Shown here piece after piece: positions 12,950-24,602 of a stretch of 64,000 bases of DNA (positions within the stretch are counted from its first letter, which is position 1; each line of letters opens with the position of its first letter). Made by a program: the position numbers and the translations under genes. Under the pieces are notes generated by a model. It had not been told where the DNA came from. It worked only from the letters and a program-made list of their open reading frames with translations, and did no database searches. The stretch is from Manduca sexta (taxonomy: Eukaryota > Arthropoda > Insecta > Lepidoptera > Sphingidae): positions 9,840,727-9,904,726 of the forward strand of contig NC_051123.1 of the NCBI RefSeq assembly GCF_014839805.1, given 5' to 3'.

Positions 12950-13252
12950 AAATAAAGGAAGTCAGAAATAAAAAGTAGTCCAACAAATTTAATGAAATAA
13001 TTAAGGAAAAAATTAAGTCATTTTATTCAGCTGTTGAAAATCACCGCTAGGGTCAGCTTGCCTGAAATTTATGATGAAATGGAACCTTACTATTATTGAA
13101 CGGACGTTGCTTGACCCCTTATTTTGTATTATTTTTGTACCTTCTAAATGTTTGTGTGCATTCCAGTATAGCAAAATGTATCTCACTTTCTTTATGTTCT
13201 CTTTAGATGACATAATCGATATGTGAAGTAACACCTTATTTTTATATTATTA

Positions 13253-13920
13253 CTAGAAGACCCGGTGAACTTCGTATCACCTACATACATTTATTATTAT
13301 TAATTATTGTGAAACACAATTTTGCCATACAATACGTATGTTATCATTATCTGTCTCTCGCTAGTCGAGAGTACGGTTTGCACGTGAAGTAGCTCGTCGT
13401 ACATTTGATTAACTTCGACTATCTAAGTCATCTTCTCCGTGGCATTTTGCGACAATAACGATAAATAAAGTTCTCACGCACTGACAAATTGATGATAGAT
13501 TTTAATTATAGTCTTGAAATTTCTTTATTTATTTTCAATTTTTTAAAGAACCCACTGACACTTTTACACTTTATTTATTTCTGAAATGTTTTGTATTTGA
13601 ACAAAATAAATCAACGAAATCGGACCTCATATTACAACTATGAAACAGACTTATTTCTGAATACATCTATATATATGTTACAGTTCTTTATTTCTAAAAA
13701 GAGAAGAGACATGAAATGTTTGACAGGTAGGAACATTTTGTATTGAAAACTTATATTGTCGTTTATAGTATTTTCCGTTATTTATTATTTATGTTCGTCA
13801 CCGTTTAATCCATCCCTAGACTTCCACAAATAATTCAAAACCAAAATTAGCCAAATCGGTTCAGCCGTTCTCGAGTTTTAGCGAGACTAACGAACAGCAA
13901 TTGATTTTTATATATATAGA
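13253..13920 (-). mobile_element. Non-autonomous Helitron, 668 bp, both termini present
   Basis: On the minus strand it starts TCTATATATATAAAAATC and ends ...GTTCACCGGGTCTTCTAG. The base before is A and the base after is T, the Helitron target rule (insertion between A and T, 5'-TC...CTAG-3', no duplication). The 5' part has the repeat sentence CGAGAACGGCTGAACCGATT. No RepHel coding is visible, so it depends on a partner. Confidence 0.82.
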
Positions 13921-14976
13921 TATAAATAAAAAAATCAAATAACATAGGCATTCAACGGTTAAATTGTTTCTATAAATAATATAGACAACTCGTGTATTCA
14001 AAGGCATAATTTAAAGTTTAATTGATTTTCAATAATGATTCCTAATCAGTATTATTAATTAAAATATATTTGTGCATAAATCCATGAGAGAAGGCAAACT
14101 TAACCAAAAGACATTCTCCAACTAACTTAACCGAAGTATTCGAATGAAAATTAAATTCGATTGCATTGTTAATTGATTTAGTCCAACGTTGATTAGTTTT
14201 GGCTTGACAGAAAGTTCTACAAAGCAATAAGTTCTTTGAGTATTTCATATATAACAGCAAAATGGTATTTGCTGTAGATTAATTATTGAAAACCTTAGCT
14301 ATCTTTATATTTTTATTAATATTAAACATGTCAAGTTAAGATCTATGGATGTTTTTTTAGGAGTTAATGTAGAAACTGCAAGACCGATTTGGATGAAATT
14401 TGACATAAAAATAGTCCAAGTTCTGGATCGAAGTATAAGCTATAAGATCCTAGAAAAGGAGTAGGGGATAGCGAATTGTTTTGTGTAAAAAGTTAATAGT
14501 TAATTGCGATATAAAAAGACCCAATAATGTCAAAATTTTGGATACAGGCCGCTTCCGATAGATTACTTTGGTAATGTTTTGGGGAAGTTATAACTAATTT
14601 AATATACCAATTAGTAAAATATGAGTAACTTGCCATACAATAAAATCTGATTATAAGTTAATAACTACACATATTATTTCTAAGCTATTACTGATCGTAA
14701 ATGGGACGAAATTAAGCTTCTAGGTCAGTTCTGATGCCCTAGTCCACCACGAAGCATGTCTCACATTAATTTGGGACAATTTTATAGGCAATCAGTAAAC
14801 CAAATAAACTGACTGGTACATTGTCGGCTTCGAATAATGAACTACTGGCCCTGAACGATATTATAATGAAGTAATGAGAAATCGTCTGCTCTTTTTTGTT
14901 TTCTGTTATTTTTATCATCATAAATAATAGATAAGGGCATGATTTACGTCTTAGTACTTTTACTAATTTTTATAGG

Positions 14977-15232
14977 TGCACGGCAAAGTCACCCCTCTGT
15001 ACCTGATGGTAAGTGAAATGGGGTCTAATAGAATGTTGACTGTCGAGAGATGATTACCCCTAGGCAGTCGACATAATTATGCCGGCCCGTTGGAACCGGA
15101 TTTACAGGCTGATCCCGGAACGCGACACACTTACGTGGGTCATTATGGTTTGTTTTACCACCTTGTGTACGGTGGTTGCTATCCGGGCGGATATAAAATA
15201 TGTCGTCAATGCCACATTTAGTAATAGTAGCA
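14977..15232 (-). mobile_element. Retroposon C: poly(A)-tailed non-LTR 3' end
   Basis: A second family sharing CTTACCATCAGG near its tail and a CTGGTGGTAGGA start with retroposon A, but with a different body (GGCGGGTTTTAACACCTTGT, GATCCCGGAACGCGACAC and GTCGACTGACGAGAGATG, read antisense). Eleven or more copies lie in this window, on both strands. Confidence 0.75.
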
Positions 15233-15602
15233 TTCTGTATTACTGTATATCTGTGGTCGCCGGTTACTATTTAACATCGACACTTTGCCGTCGAAAAATT
15301 TTTAGTTTACCCACTCATTTCTATACATAATCTTAATTTATTGTATTACTCTTTTAAATTCTGTACGCTCGTAGTTAACCATGATTTTATTTTATAAATA
15401 ATTTTCTCAGTAAGTGAATTTATGTAATTCTTTATGAGGAAATAAAAGATCTGAAACTAAAAAAAAAATCCTACCACCAACAGACTAATATAGAAAGGAT
15501 TATTGGAAATTCATCGCCTAAGGTTATATTTCATTAGGCTCATGTCCGGACATAGCAGTAGCGATTGTTTGATTATAATTGTTACATGTAATTTTTAGGC
15601 TT

Positions 15603-15840
15603 GATGGTGTAGTTGATTTGCGTGCACGGTACGACACGGCTCTGACGTACAGGGTTCGAATCCCGGATCCGTTAAAATGATATTGGGTTTTAATAATTAC
15701 TACCAGCTTACAGTCAGGAATTTGGATATAGCGATAGGCTCGCGTTCGTCACATCATGGACGAAATACACAGGTAAACGTGGGTGCCTTGGTTTTACCTC
15801 TGCCGATCATTTCATGGATAAAGGCGTAATGTGTGTTTGT
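15603..15840 (+). mobile_element. SINE-2 copy
   Basis: The head TTGATGGTGTAGTTGATTT has a box A-like core, followed by box B GGGTTCGAATCCC. The body contains TATAGCGATAGGCTCGC and the end ATAAAGGCGTAATGTG. Confidence 0.8.
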
Positions 15841-16369
15841 CAGTGGCTAAGGGTCCATATAACCTGATTCCTGCCGGTTTCCCTTAATGTAGTATTTATG
15901 TAGTACCTAATTAACATCAGAACGATTTGCAGACTGCATTTATGAATGTTAGTACCTATATGTTGTTTCAGGTTTCTTTTCGGAAGATTTGACCTTTTGC
16001 CACTGGTGTTTATAATTTGTAGGCTCCGTTATATACCATTACGTAACAGACTTCTAGAAGTCTTTTCTTAAGACCGCGGTGGAGCAGGAAATGGACAGAC
16101 TTGCCGTATAATACAAGTCAGAAGTATTGCTTTATAAAACAATAGTGTTGGAATTCGTGAGACTGAATGTAAATGATGTTTTTGGTATCTAATTGTTTTT
16201 GAATAGTATGTACAGTCCGCGTGCGAGGTCCGAGGAATTTTAAGGAATGTTGACGCAATCAATAAATCAGTGATGTTATTTTACGTTATCGATGTAGATC
16301 TAATTAGGCGTGGTTAGTGAGCCATCTATTTAGATGAATACGATACAATATAGAATGTCTATACATATT

Positions 16370-16518
16370 ATATAAACGAAGTCCCCTTTTCTGTCTGTAT
16401 GTTATCGATTTTCTCAAAATCTACTGAACGGATTTTTATGAAATTTGGTTATAGGGTACTTTCTATTCCGGAAAACTTCTTCACGCAGGCGGAGCCGTGA
16501 GAAAAACTGCGTAGCTAA
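16370..16518 (+). mobile_element. Helitron-like element, deleted
   Basis: Same body start as at 9145 (GTCCCCTTTTCTGTCTG). The middle is lost and the end degraded to GGCGGAGCCGTGAG. Confidence 0.7.
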
Positions 16519-16552
16519 AACGTTTCTATAAGAATCTTGACAATATGTAAAG

Positions 16553-16668
16553 TCAATCCGCACTAGACCAGCATGGTTGACTAAAGCCTAAACCCTTTCA
16601 ATAGTAGAGGAGGCTCGACCCAGCACTGAGACAGTATATAATACAGGGTTGATATTATTATTTATTAT
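16553..16668 (+). mobile_element. SINE-1, 3' fragment
   Basis: Only the tail half is present: AATCCGCACTAGACCAGC through TATAATACAGGGTTGATATT and an ATT-rich tail. It is 5' truncated, as expected for incomplete reverse transcription. Confidence 0.8.
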
Positions 16669-16855
16669 AAGGGTGGTTCGTATTGTTTGCCCTTACTAGT
16701 ACTGCGCGAGCAACAAAGCATCCACTTCACTTCGGTATTCAGAGACAATGGTGCTCTAGTCAAGCCTGCCCATTCATGTAACACGCCTATATTGTTTCTA
16801 CTCCTAAAAATATCTTTTAATATAATTATATTAATGGTAAAGGTATAGGGTAAAA

Positions 16856-16920
16856 TGGTGCATATTGGAGGAGGCCTATGTCCAGTAGACAAAGATATAG
16901 GCTGATGATGATGATGATGA
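16856..16920 (+). mobile_element. RTE-type LINE, extreme 3' end
   Basis: GAGGAGGCCTATGTCCAGTAG followed by AGGCTGATGATGATGATGA, the characteristic RTE 3' end and tail. Shorter relatives are at 35210-35258 and 45795-45850, and a reversed one with an ATC run is at 7911-8030. Confidence 0.72.
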
Positions 16921-17089
16921 ATCTAAATAAAAAGTTGTCTTCTGTATGTAAGAGCATTACTTGAGAAAGGCTAGATCGATGATTCCTTTTTGTTGTGTCC
17001 CAAACTATCAGGACATGTTTAAATTAAAAAAATATTTTTGAAAAATCCACGGGTAGGGTTGGGAAACATTGGCAATTTTGCTCCACTTA

Positions 17090-17268
17090 CCATCAGATGA
17101 ACCCACTGCATCTGATGGTAAGTGGAGTGGAACCGGATGTATACAGGCTGATCCCGGAACGCGACACATTTAAGTGGGCCACTATGGCGGGTTTTAATAC
17201 CTTGTGTACGGTAGTGCCTATCTGGGCGAATATTAAATATATCCTTGATCCTACCACCAGTAAAAATT
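17090..17268 (-). mobile_element. Retroposon C, deleted copy
   Basis: The segment with the GTCGACTG core is missing. The end near the tail is duplicated as an inverted repeat (CCACTTACCATCAGATG at 17082, CATCTGATGGTAAGTGG at 17109), forming a perfect hairpin. Confidence 0.7.
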
Positions 17269-18693
17269 TGGGTGATATTTTTATATGATTTTCTTATTCA
17301 CTATAATCTCTGTTATCGCCTAATCGAATTTAATGAACAGTTTTGTGCGAGTTTAGTTAGTTCTAGCTTGAATTAAAAGATAATTTTGGACCCGATAGAT
17401 GGCGCTGCTGTCGAGACCTAAAAGATGGTTTCCAAAAGTACGGTCTGTGGCGGGACGATGTCTGCGGGGCACTTATTTATAAATATAAAAAAAAAAAAAA
17501 TATTTATTTAAAAAATTATATTTAATAATAATAGCGAGTTTACGTGAAGAGGCGAAGGAACAAAAATCCTTTCTGATACTTACGTTATGAAAACAATTGT
17601 GCAAAGTTTCATGCTTCTTAAGCCATTGCATTTGTTTAAGTATAGTTGTCAGTCAGCGGTGAAAATAATTTTATTATGTACAAGAAAAATATTTTATCCG
17701 GATTTTATGAAAATATTTTGCTGGTATTTTCATAGAGCATAACGAAAAGTGTTTGAATGAATTAAAGACTGAAAATAATTTGATTCAAGTCAAAGTACTA
17801 TATCTTTCTACGCTGGCGAAGGCACAGGCAAATAAATCGCCGTGTTCAGCGGGAGTCCATAAAGAGTTCCATGAAAGTAAATGATCCGAAAGACTTTTGT
17901 TAGGATCGTGTGCAATCCTACATCTATTCTTCCTGTCTATATAGAAAAGAAACAAAACTCGTGTATAAGAAAAATATGGAATTTATTAACTTCTGTCGCC
18001 CTATATAGAAAAGAAACAAAAGTTATGTATCAGAAAAATATATGAAATTTCTTGACTTTTGTTTACGCTTATGGACATGAAAATGCGTCGTGTCGAAGAC
18101 TATTAACCGACTTCAAGAATAGTAAGAAGTTCTTCATCAATACTTTCTATTACAGCTCAAGAGTAACTCAAGAGTTATCGATTTCAAACACAAGAAATGT
18201 CGATTATTCCAGAATAAATGGCTAGGAGAGGGAAGAAAATGACATCAATTTTACATAGATTACAAATCGATCTTCAATGTCAGAGCGACTTGAAGCATAA
18301 GCCAAATCAATTGTTAACAATTTCCTGAATTCTAATCGCTTAGTGGGTAATAGCAGGTCTTGACAATTGTGATTAATGGAGCAGGGATATAATGCAATTT
18401 CCCTGTTGGCTGAAATAATCTAGTTTGTTGATAAGACGTTTTTTAAAAGATATCTTGAAGTATTAGATTCAGTACGAGTACGAATTTACGCTATTATGTA
18501 GTTAGTGTAATGGTATCGAATAACAGCCGTTTTTAATAAACAATTAACGTCATTTATACTAATTTCGTTATATAAATATGATAAGGTGTTTGTAAAATTG
18601 TAGATAATTGTGGATAGAAATAATTACTGCCATTGGTTGGGAAACAGTTTCTAACAGAAAAGATTGGGTAAGAAACTCAAAATAGAACACGCA

Positions 18694-18842
18694 TCACGCA
18701 TTTCACGGGAACATTCCATACTACGGGTTGATAATTAGCAGAAAAAAACCCAAATATCAGTTTGCCTGACCTGGGATTCGAACTCGGGGCCTCAGAGCGC
18801 TGCTGTATCGCGCATGCAGTCCAACTACGCTATCGAGGCAGT
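18694..18842 (-). mobile_element. SINE-2, head with internal deletion
   Basis: Minus-strand head GACTGCCTCGATAGCGTAGT and box B GAGTTCGAATCCC. The middle of the body is deleted and the tail end CGTGATGCG is retained. Confidence 0.78.
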
Positions 18843-18935
18843 CGGTGATATAACGTTACCGGGTAGCCTATATGTTAATTCAGGACAGGGCTTATTCGGG
18901 TGTCAAATTTCATCCAAGTCTGTTCAGCGGTTAAG

Positions 18936-19244
18936 GTTTTTTTTTACTGCTTGAATGACGAGACGAGCTTCCCGTTCGCTTGATAGTAATGGATACGACC
19001 GCCCATAAACAGTAGAAACACCATTCAACAGCTTGAATTATAAAGAATTGTTTGGTATTCCACTGCGCTCGCCATCCAGAGACATGAGATGTTTAGTTTT
19101 ATTATGTCCTGTAGTTACACTGGCTACTATGTTCTTCAAACCGAAACACAATAGTGACTACACACTGCTGTTTGGCGGCAGTAATGGACATTGCAGTGTT
19201 ACCTACTCAGGTGGAGTCTCACATACGAGAGACCGACCACCAGT
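18936..19244 (-). mobile_element. Retroposon A: poly(A)-tailed non-LTR 3' end
   Basis: On the minus strand it starts TACTGGTGGTCGGTCTCTCG and runs through CTGGATGGCGAGCGCAGTGG to TATCAAGCGAACGGGAAGC, ending in an A-rich tail (the T run at 18936). Same-strand relatives are at 21811, 36806, 42427, 59909 and 63675. Confidence 0.75.
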
Positions 19245-19528
19245 ATAAGTTAATGCGTTTATTCCTAACAAATATCTAAATATTTGCATAGTAGGATTTA
19301 TATTAGTAAGCTAAAATAAACAGTGGAAAAGATTCATAAAAGTTTACAGAGAAGAAAATTAATACTAAAATTCAACCGACGCTAGGTACTGGCAATTTTG
19401 CAAATAGAAGATAAAAATAATCTTGTAAACTGAATGTTCTTTGATGTTATAATTTTCTTAATCCGTGGCTTTTAAAGTAGTGTTTCATCTAGCTAATTCA
19501 TTATTCATTTCAGTTTTCTAGCTTGCAC

Positions 19529-19701
19529 GGCAAAATGACCCCACTGCACCTGATTGTAAGTGAAGTGAGGCTCAATAGAATGTCGACTGACGAGAGATGA
19601 ATACCCTCGACTGTCGACGCAATTATTTCAGTTGGAACCGGATATACACAGGCTGATCCCGGAACGCAACACAATTACGTGGGCCACTATGGCGGGGTTT
19701 A
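19529..19701 (-). mobile_element. Retroposon C, 5'-truncated copy
   Basis: Tail side complete (GCACGGCAAAATGACCCC); it stops at CTATGGCGGGG. Confidence 0.73.
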
Positions 19702-19829
19702 ACTTTATACTTAGCTATTTTTACTAACATATGCTTCTTATCTCCAAAGGGGCAGACAGAGACCTAATTGGTTTACCCACATTTCGCTTTACGTCCCACT
19801 ATGTGCTAGGATAGCCTACCGTTATATAT

Positions 19830-20129
19830 ATTATAATATTATCCCACTGCTGGGCTCAGGCCTACTACTACTGAGAGGTATTACTCCTTGGTCCACCACG
19901 CTGGCCTAGTGCGGATTGGTGAACTTCACACACCCTCAAAATTCCTATAGAGAACTTCTCAGGTATGCAGGTTTCCTCACGATGTTTTCCTTCACCGTTA
20001 AAGCAAGCGATAATTGACAAAGAATACACACATAATTTTTAGAAACATCAGAGGTGTGAGTCTTTTGGATTTGTATCTGCGGACATTCGTCTCAGCAGTC
20101 CGCTCTGCACCCAACTAGGCTATCGCCGC
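19830..20129 (-). mobile_element. SINE-1 copy
   Basis: Reverse-oriented, from the degenerate ATT tail to a head ending CTATCGCCGC. It abuts a SINE-2 tail fragment at 19741-19822. Confidence 0.85.
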
Positions 20130-20984
20130 GCTATAGGGCAAAAATTCGACCACGTGAAACTAAGCAGAATAATCTAATATTACTCGATTCGGATTAAAAT
20201 CCGAGACCTACACCAAGACAGTGTCCAATGAAACAAGATGATTAAAACCAGTATAAAACCAAAGCGTATTCCTCTAGTAACCGGGTATTCTCGTCAGGTC
20301 GCTGGATCGATTCATTTTATTCTTAGACCATGGGGCGATCGCTGGCATTGACATATCCAAACCAATGATTGCTCAGCTGCTGTCTTAATAAGCACTAATT
20401 ATATATATCGACCTCCATGTAAGAGGTCAGAAAAAGGTCGGTGCGATTATGAGTCTAGGCGATATGGCTTGGTTTAAGGACTGTGTTTCCGAAATTATTC
20501 AGAGGTATTTTTGTGTTACTAAATGAAACCATATACTCGTCTTCACTTTTACTAACATTGTGCCAAAAATCATCCATTAATAATGAATATTTTCACCAAA
20601 AATCCTGATTTTAGTTTTCTAATTTTTTGATCATTTTGTAGTTTAAAGCGAACATGTCGTGTGCGTGAGTGTATTTCTGACTGAAAGTATGATGTTGCAG
20701 TTGTGACGAATTCTCTTAGAGTAGTGGTAGTGGCATTAGGTCGCATAAAAATTACTTTTTGTAAATATTTATTTTGTTCGAAACTTACACTTTTTTATTT
20801 TACATCTACGTCTTAAGTAACTTATTGTAAAGTATTATTTCGTAGATAAGTATGTGATTTCATTTAGTAACGCGTATAAATTCTAGGTCTAGTCGGGGCA
20901 CTTTATTCAAATCCATTTAGTTAAGCATTTCTTTGTAACATACATCTATCTTATTTTTATCTGTCCGCGTAAACTTGTCATCAT

Positions 20985-21190
20985 TGGCAATACCGAAGGC
21001 AAACGTTCTCGAGGCCGAGCACCAACCCGACGAACAGTCCAGGTTAAAGACTCGTCTGCCACCAAGTTCCATAGACTGGTTGAAGATGCAATGAACAGAA
21101 ATCGGTGGAAACAAATAATCCGCTCTAAATGCGATACATCCAGTGATAACCACGATCCTCAGTCATGAGGGACCGACTACAGAGAGAGAG
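20985..21190 (+). pseudogene. 3' terminal ORF fragment of a non-LTR retrotransposon
   Basis: An open frame reads GKRSRGRAPTRRTVQVKDS, later HRLVEDAMNRNRWKQIIRS, and ends DNHDPQS then stop. This is the usual carboxy end of LINE reverse-transcriptase ORFs (basic RGR.PTRW-like motif, R.W..I....DHDPQ-stop). An AG-rich stretch follows the stop. It is 5' truncated, with no reverse-transcriptase catalytic domain present; exact clade not assigned. Confidence 0.7.
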
Positions 21191-21537
21191 TCCGCGTAAA
21201 AAGGTTTTACCAGGATAAGTAATGTTACGGTATAAAAACCTGTAGCAATCAGAATATAGGTTTCTATTAGTGAAAGAATTTTCAAAATCAGTTTAGTTCC
21301 AGAGATTAGCCTCTACAAACCTACGAACATTTCTTCTTTATAATTAGTAGATACAAACACCCCAAGAGATTAGAAGTGTAATTAGCAGCACAGCAGTCCG
21401 AGTTCATTAAACCCATATCCGTCCCATAATGGGAGGGCTTAATCCACTGCCACATCCGGTACGAATTTTCCTGAACGACTCATGCGTTCTCGGAAAAATT
21501 CGTTATTGGTTGACTGAGAATTTATATTAGTACGTAA

Positions 21538-21728
21538 CTAGCGACCCGCCCCGGCTTCGCACGGGTGCAATGCTGACTATTTAATGGATGTTATTATTAT
21601 ACATATAAACCTTCCTCTTGAATCACTCTATCTATTAAAAAAACTGCATCAAAATCCGTTGCGTAGTTTTAAAGATTTAAGCACACACAGGGACAGAGAA
21701 AGCGACTTTGTTTTATACTATGTAGTGA
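21538..21728 (-). mobile_element. Lep1-type Helitron, 191-bp copy
   Basis: Minus strand begins TCACTACATAGTATAAAAC and ends CGGGGCGGGTCGCTAG, with A and T flanks. It matches the copy at 46357 over both ends but is shorter inside. The family, as remembered, is widespread and strikingly conserved across Lepidoptera. Confidence 0.85.
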
Positions 21729-21805
21729 TGACGGCCTTGGTGGTTGGATTACGGTACGACTGCAGTGCTTAGGTGTCGGGTTCGATTTCCTGTCGGGCAG
21801 TAATA
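21729..21805 (+). mobile_element. SINE-2, head fragment abutting a Helitron
   Basis: Box A-like GACGGCCTTGGTGG and box B GGGTTCGATTTCC. It begins exactly where the Lep1 Helitron ends and is cut by the retroposon-A copy at 21811. A tail-like piece resumes at about 22285-22350. Confidence 0.65.
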
Positions 21806-21810
21806 ATAGT

Positions 21811-22215
21811 TTTCTTTTTTTTTGCTTTGAATGACGAGACGAGCTTGCCGTTCGCCTGATTGTAAGCGATACGACCGCCCATAAACAGTTGAAACACCAT
21901 ACAACACCTTAAATACAAAGTATTGTTTGGTGTTTCATTGTGCTCGCCGTCCTGAGACATGAGATGTTAAGTCTTATTATGTCCAGTAGTTATACTGGCT
22001 ATAATGTCCTTCAAACTGGATCACAACAGTGACTACACATTGCTGCTTGTCGGCAGAAATAGACATTGCGGCAGTACCTACCCAGGCGGACTCTCACATA
22101 TAAGAGACCTACCACCAGTGCAGGGTTTACTCAATATCAACCCGGAGTCTAGGGACTTTCGCCCTTACACCCACCACTACAACTCCTGTAAGCCAGGATC
22201 AGCAGTGGCACGCAT
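21811..22215 (-). mobile_element. Retroposon A, longest copy
   Basis: Extends upstream of the usual CTGGTGGTAGGT start by about 95 bp on the minus strand (ATCCTGGCTTACAGGAG... GGGCGAAAGTCCCTAGAC...). This suggests the common copies are 5'-truncated ends of a longer LINE. The A tail appears as the T run at 21813-21824. Confidence 0.7.
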
Positions 22216-22459
22216 TTTATAACACCGAGCGGTGAAGACGAGCCTCAGGGAAAACTAATTTGTCTTTATCGAAACCGGGATCCTTATTTGTGCTCGATAT
22301 GGCGATAGGCTCGCCTCTAACAAATCATACCAGTTGTGCCTTCGTCTTCTCCTTCGGATAAGAGGCGTGGGTGTCTATCATGAGGTCTAATAGACGAAAA
22401 ACAATTAACCTGTAATTGCGTAATAGTTATTGATTAAAATGTACGAGTATGTTTGTTTA

Positions 22460-22720
22460 TTATAAGGTAGTGTGAGCGAAGAAAGCCCGGTTCCTAACAA
22501 AGTCCACCATCCATGTTGGTGTTTTGTGTTGTATGTAAATACATACTACGATTTTTTGTTAGTTCTTTTATGATATAATTTTGTAATGTAGTGATATGTT
22601 GCAATTTAGTCAAAGTTTTTCTTTATAGTTTTTCATGGAACGATTTTATGAAGATTTTAGAATTATATGCGCTTTTTATTGTTTTCACACAGTGACACAC
22701 TACTATCCATGATATTTTTT
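22460..22720 (+). repeat. Dispersed repeat, family D
   Basis: AGGTAGTGTGAGCGAAGAAAG, GGTTCCTAACAAAG and GTTGTATGTAAATACATAC, then TAGTGATATGTTGCA. The same order recurs at 28479-28800 (GAAGGTAGTGTGACATAAG...). Type unknown. Confidence 0.65.
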
Positions 22721-23119
22721 TACATAGAGAAGTTTAAACCAGAAATTTACATAAAAATATGCTGCTTTCTTCACAAAAAGATGTAGGACTCGTGGGTCCT
22801 TTAAAAAGTAAATAGGATATATTTTTAAATTTATATAATTTTCAACCAAATGCTTTTATGCTACTTTTGATCCTAAAAAGTTGTAGAATTTCTGGGTCCT
22901 TTAAAAAGTAAATAGTAAAATTAAATATATGTATATTAGTAGTATATACTTATATTTTGATTATATTTTAATTCATTTAATTTCGAATCAATAGGAGAAT
23001 TCGGTTGCCGTAATGGTTATTGCGTTTTTATAGATTATCGTTAAGAGGCAGACAATGTCGATCGGACTATAGACCAATCGTTAAGGTCGATATTGCTGTG
23101 CCTGTTTGTATAATTATAC

Positions 23120-23337
23120 GGGCACGGCAAAGTGACCCTACTGCACCTGATAGGAAGTGGAGTGGGGTCCAATAGAATGTCGACTGACGAGAGATGATTA
23201 CCTTTTGGCAGTCGATACAATTATGCCGGCCTGTTGGAACTGGATATACACAGGCTGATCCCGGAACGTGACACACTTACGTGGGATACTATGGCGGGTT
23301 TTAACGCCTTGTGTACAATGGTATCCGGGCGGATATA
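23120..23337 (-). mobile_element. Retroposon C copy
   Basis: Reads GGCACGGCAAAGTGACC through GGCGGGTTTTAACGCC to GGGCGGATATATG in the antisense direction. Confidence 0.75.
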
Positions 23338-24444
23338 TGTTTCAAAAATGAGATTACAATTTTCACGTCTCTAAAACTTAGCAAAGATAAGTCATGGTTC
23401 CTCTTTTATTTATTTTTCGGGATTATTGGCAATTTATAGTGACAATATAATCATGTGATATATAATTAAATTTATGCAAAAAATATAAGATAGAACTATG
23501 TAATACTAAGCCGGTCTATAAATGTGCAACTTGGAATTACGCAAATTTATTTCATTGATAACAAATTATAAAAATACCATCTTTACATCGAATCGTAAAC
23601 TAGGCCGTGTCCACAGATAACACACTCAAATTCTATTTTTAATCTAATTATGGAAACCTAGGAAGTGCTTCGCTGGTGTAAAATTCCTTTATTGTATTGA
23701 TTGTCACACACTTAACGGCGGTAGTTTCAACATAAGTTAGCGTACGTAAACTTAGCGAAGCGATACCGAAATGAAGTTCAAACAATCCGGCAAAATTCGT
23801 TTGGCATAATCAACTCCCATCAGTCGACTGGACCCTGCTCCTTACTATTAGATGCATTGGGTTCAATTTACCGTGTATATAACTGTCAAATTTTGATCGA
23901 ATTGACAGTTAAAGTATTGTAGAGTTTACGATCAATAACTTATGTTGAGCTGTTGAATGCGTCACGCCTTTATAAAGACCAGATCGCAATATTACAATCA
24001 AACATTCCAAATTGGTCTAACATCCGTGCATTCTCCAGGACGGGACAGAGTTGCGGTCTATCGGTTTTTTTAGACATCTAATAAAGTATTATGAACAAAA
24101 TGACTGGATCTTCGGCGCAGGCGCATTTTGTTATTTTTTTATTTTTGATACTTATTGATAAAATTTCATCCGACGCGACACTGCTTGGATATTGCACGTA
24201 TGTGGATAGACCTTTATAATTCCCATATAAAAATCAATTCGATTGTACATTCCCTAAGTGTTTTAGAACACATGCTCGCAAAATCGAATTTCATTAAACA
24301 ATTTTAAGTGCTTTAATAAGTGATCTTCAGACTGTTAAGGGACACAATAATATATAATTTAAACCAGTCCATATGCCACTTCAGTAACGTATTAACTAAG
24401 ACAATCCCTAATCAAATGCTGAGATATATGAGTTGTGAACGAAC

Positions 24445-24602
24445 CTCTGTCCAGGACTTTTGCTCTCACTGCTTGCATTGACGCTGGAGTCATCGTCCTC
24501 CTCCCTAGAGGTGGCTGCGGAGAGCACTCTTGAAGAGCCAGCGTTGATTTCACTGCCGTCATTGTCTTCTCCCTCGGATGTGCGGTTTGTGCCTTCCTCT
24601 GC
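24445..24602 (-). CDS. Cyclic-nucleotide-gated channel, acidic N-terminal exon
   Basis: 158-nt minus-strand exon after a clear pyrimidine-rich acceptor (TTTTTTGTCACAG). It encodes a Ser/Glu/Asp-rich disordered segment beginning AEEGTNRTSEGEDND and including SREEDDDSS. It ends two bases into a codon before a GTTCGT donor (24444-24439); the next exon at 11171 supplies the third base (AG|G, Arg). GC content is well above the surrounding AT-rich intron. A better-looking GTGAGA donor lies inside the exon (24469-24464) but is phase 1 and would frameshift into the next exon. The acidic N-terminus before the channel core is usual for CNG subunits but too low-complexity to prove homology by itself. 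The start codon is not in this exon. Exon identity is moderately sure; membership of the channel gene is inferred from strand, order and phase. Confidence 0.65.

Larger units (their letters stand above)
11172..24444 (-). other. CNG channel intron, 13.3 kb, repeat-rich
   Basis: The interval between the two N-terminal exons is filled with the SINEs, retroposon ends, Helitrons and LINE remnants listed separately. No further exon with a matching phase was seen, though a very short one could be missed. An inverted repeat (GACGTAGTAAATGGC at 11758-11772, complement at 11846-11860) lies 0.6 kb upstream of the middle exon. Confidence 0.6.

Noticed and set aside
24427..24602. Second reading frame of the acidic exon (open as well)
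   Set aside because: It yields a basic, unlikely peptide and breaks the phase with the downstream exon.
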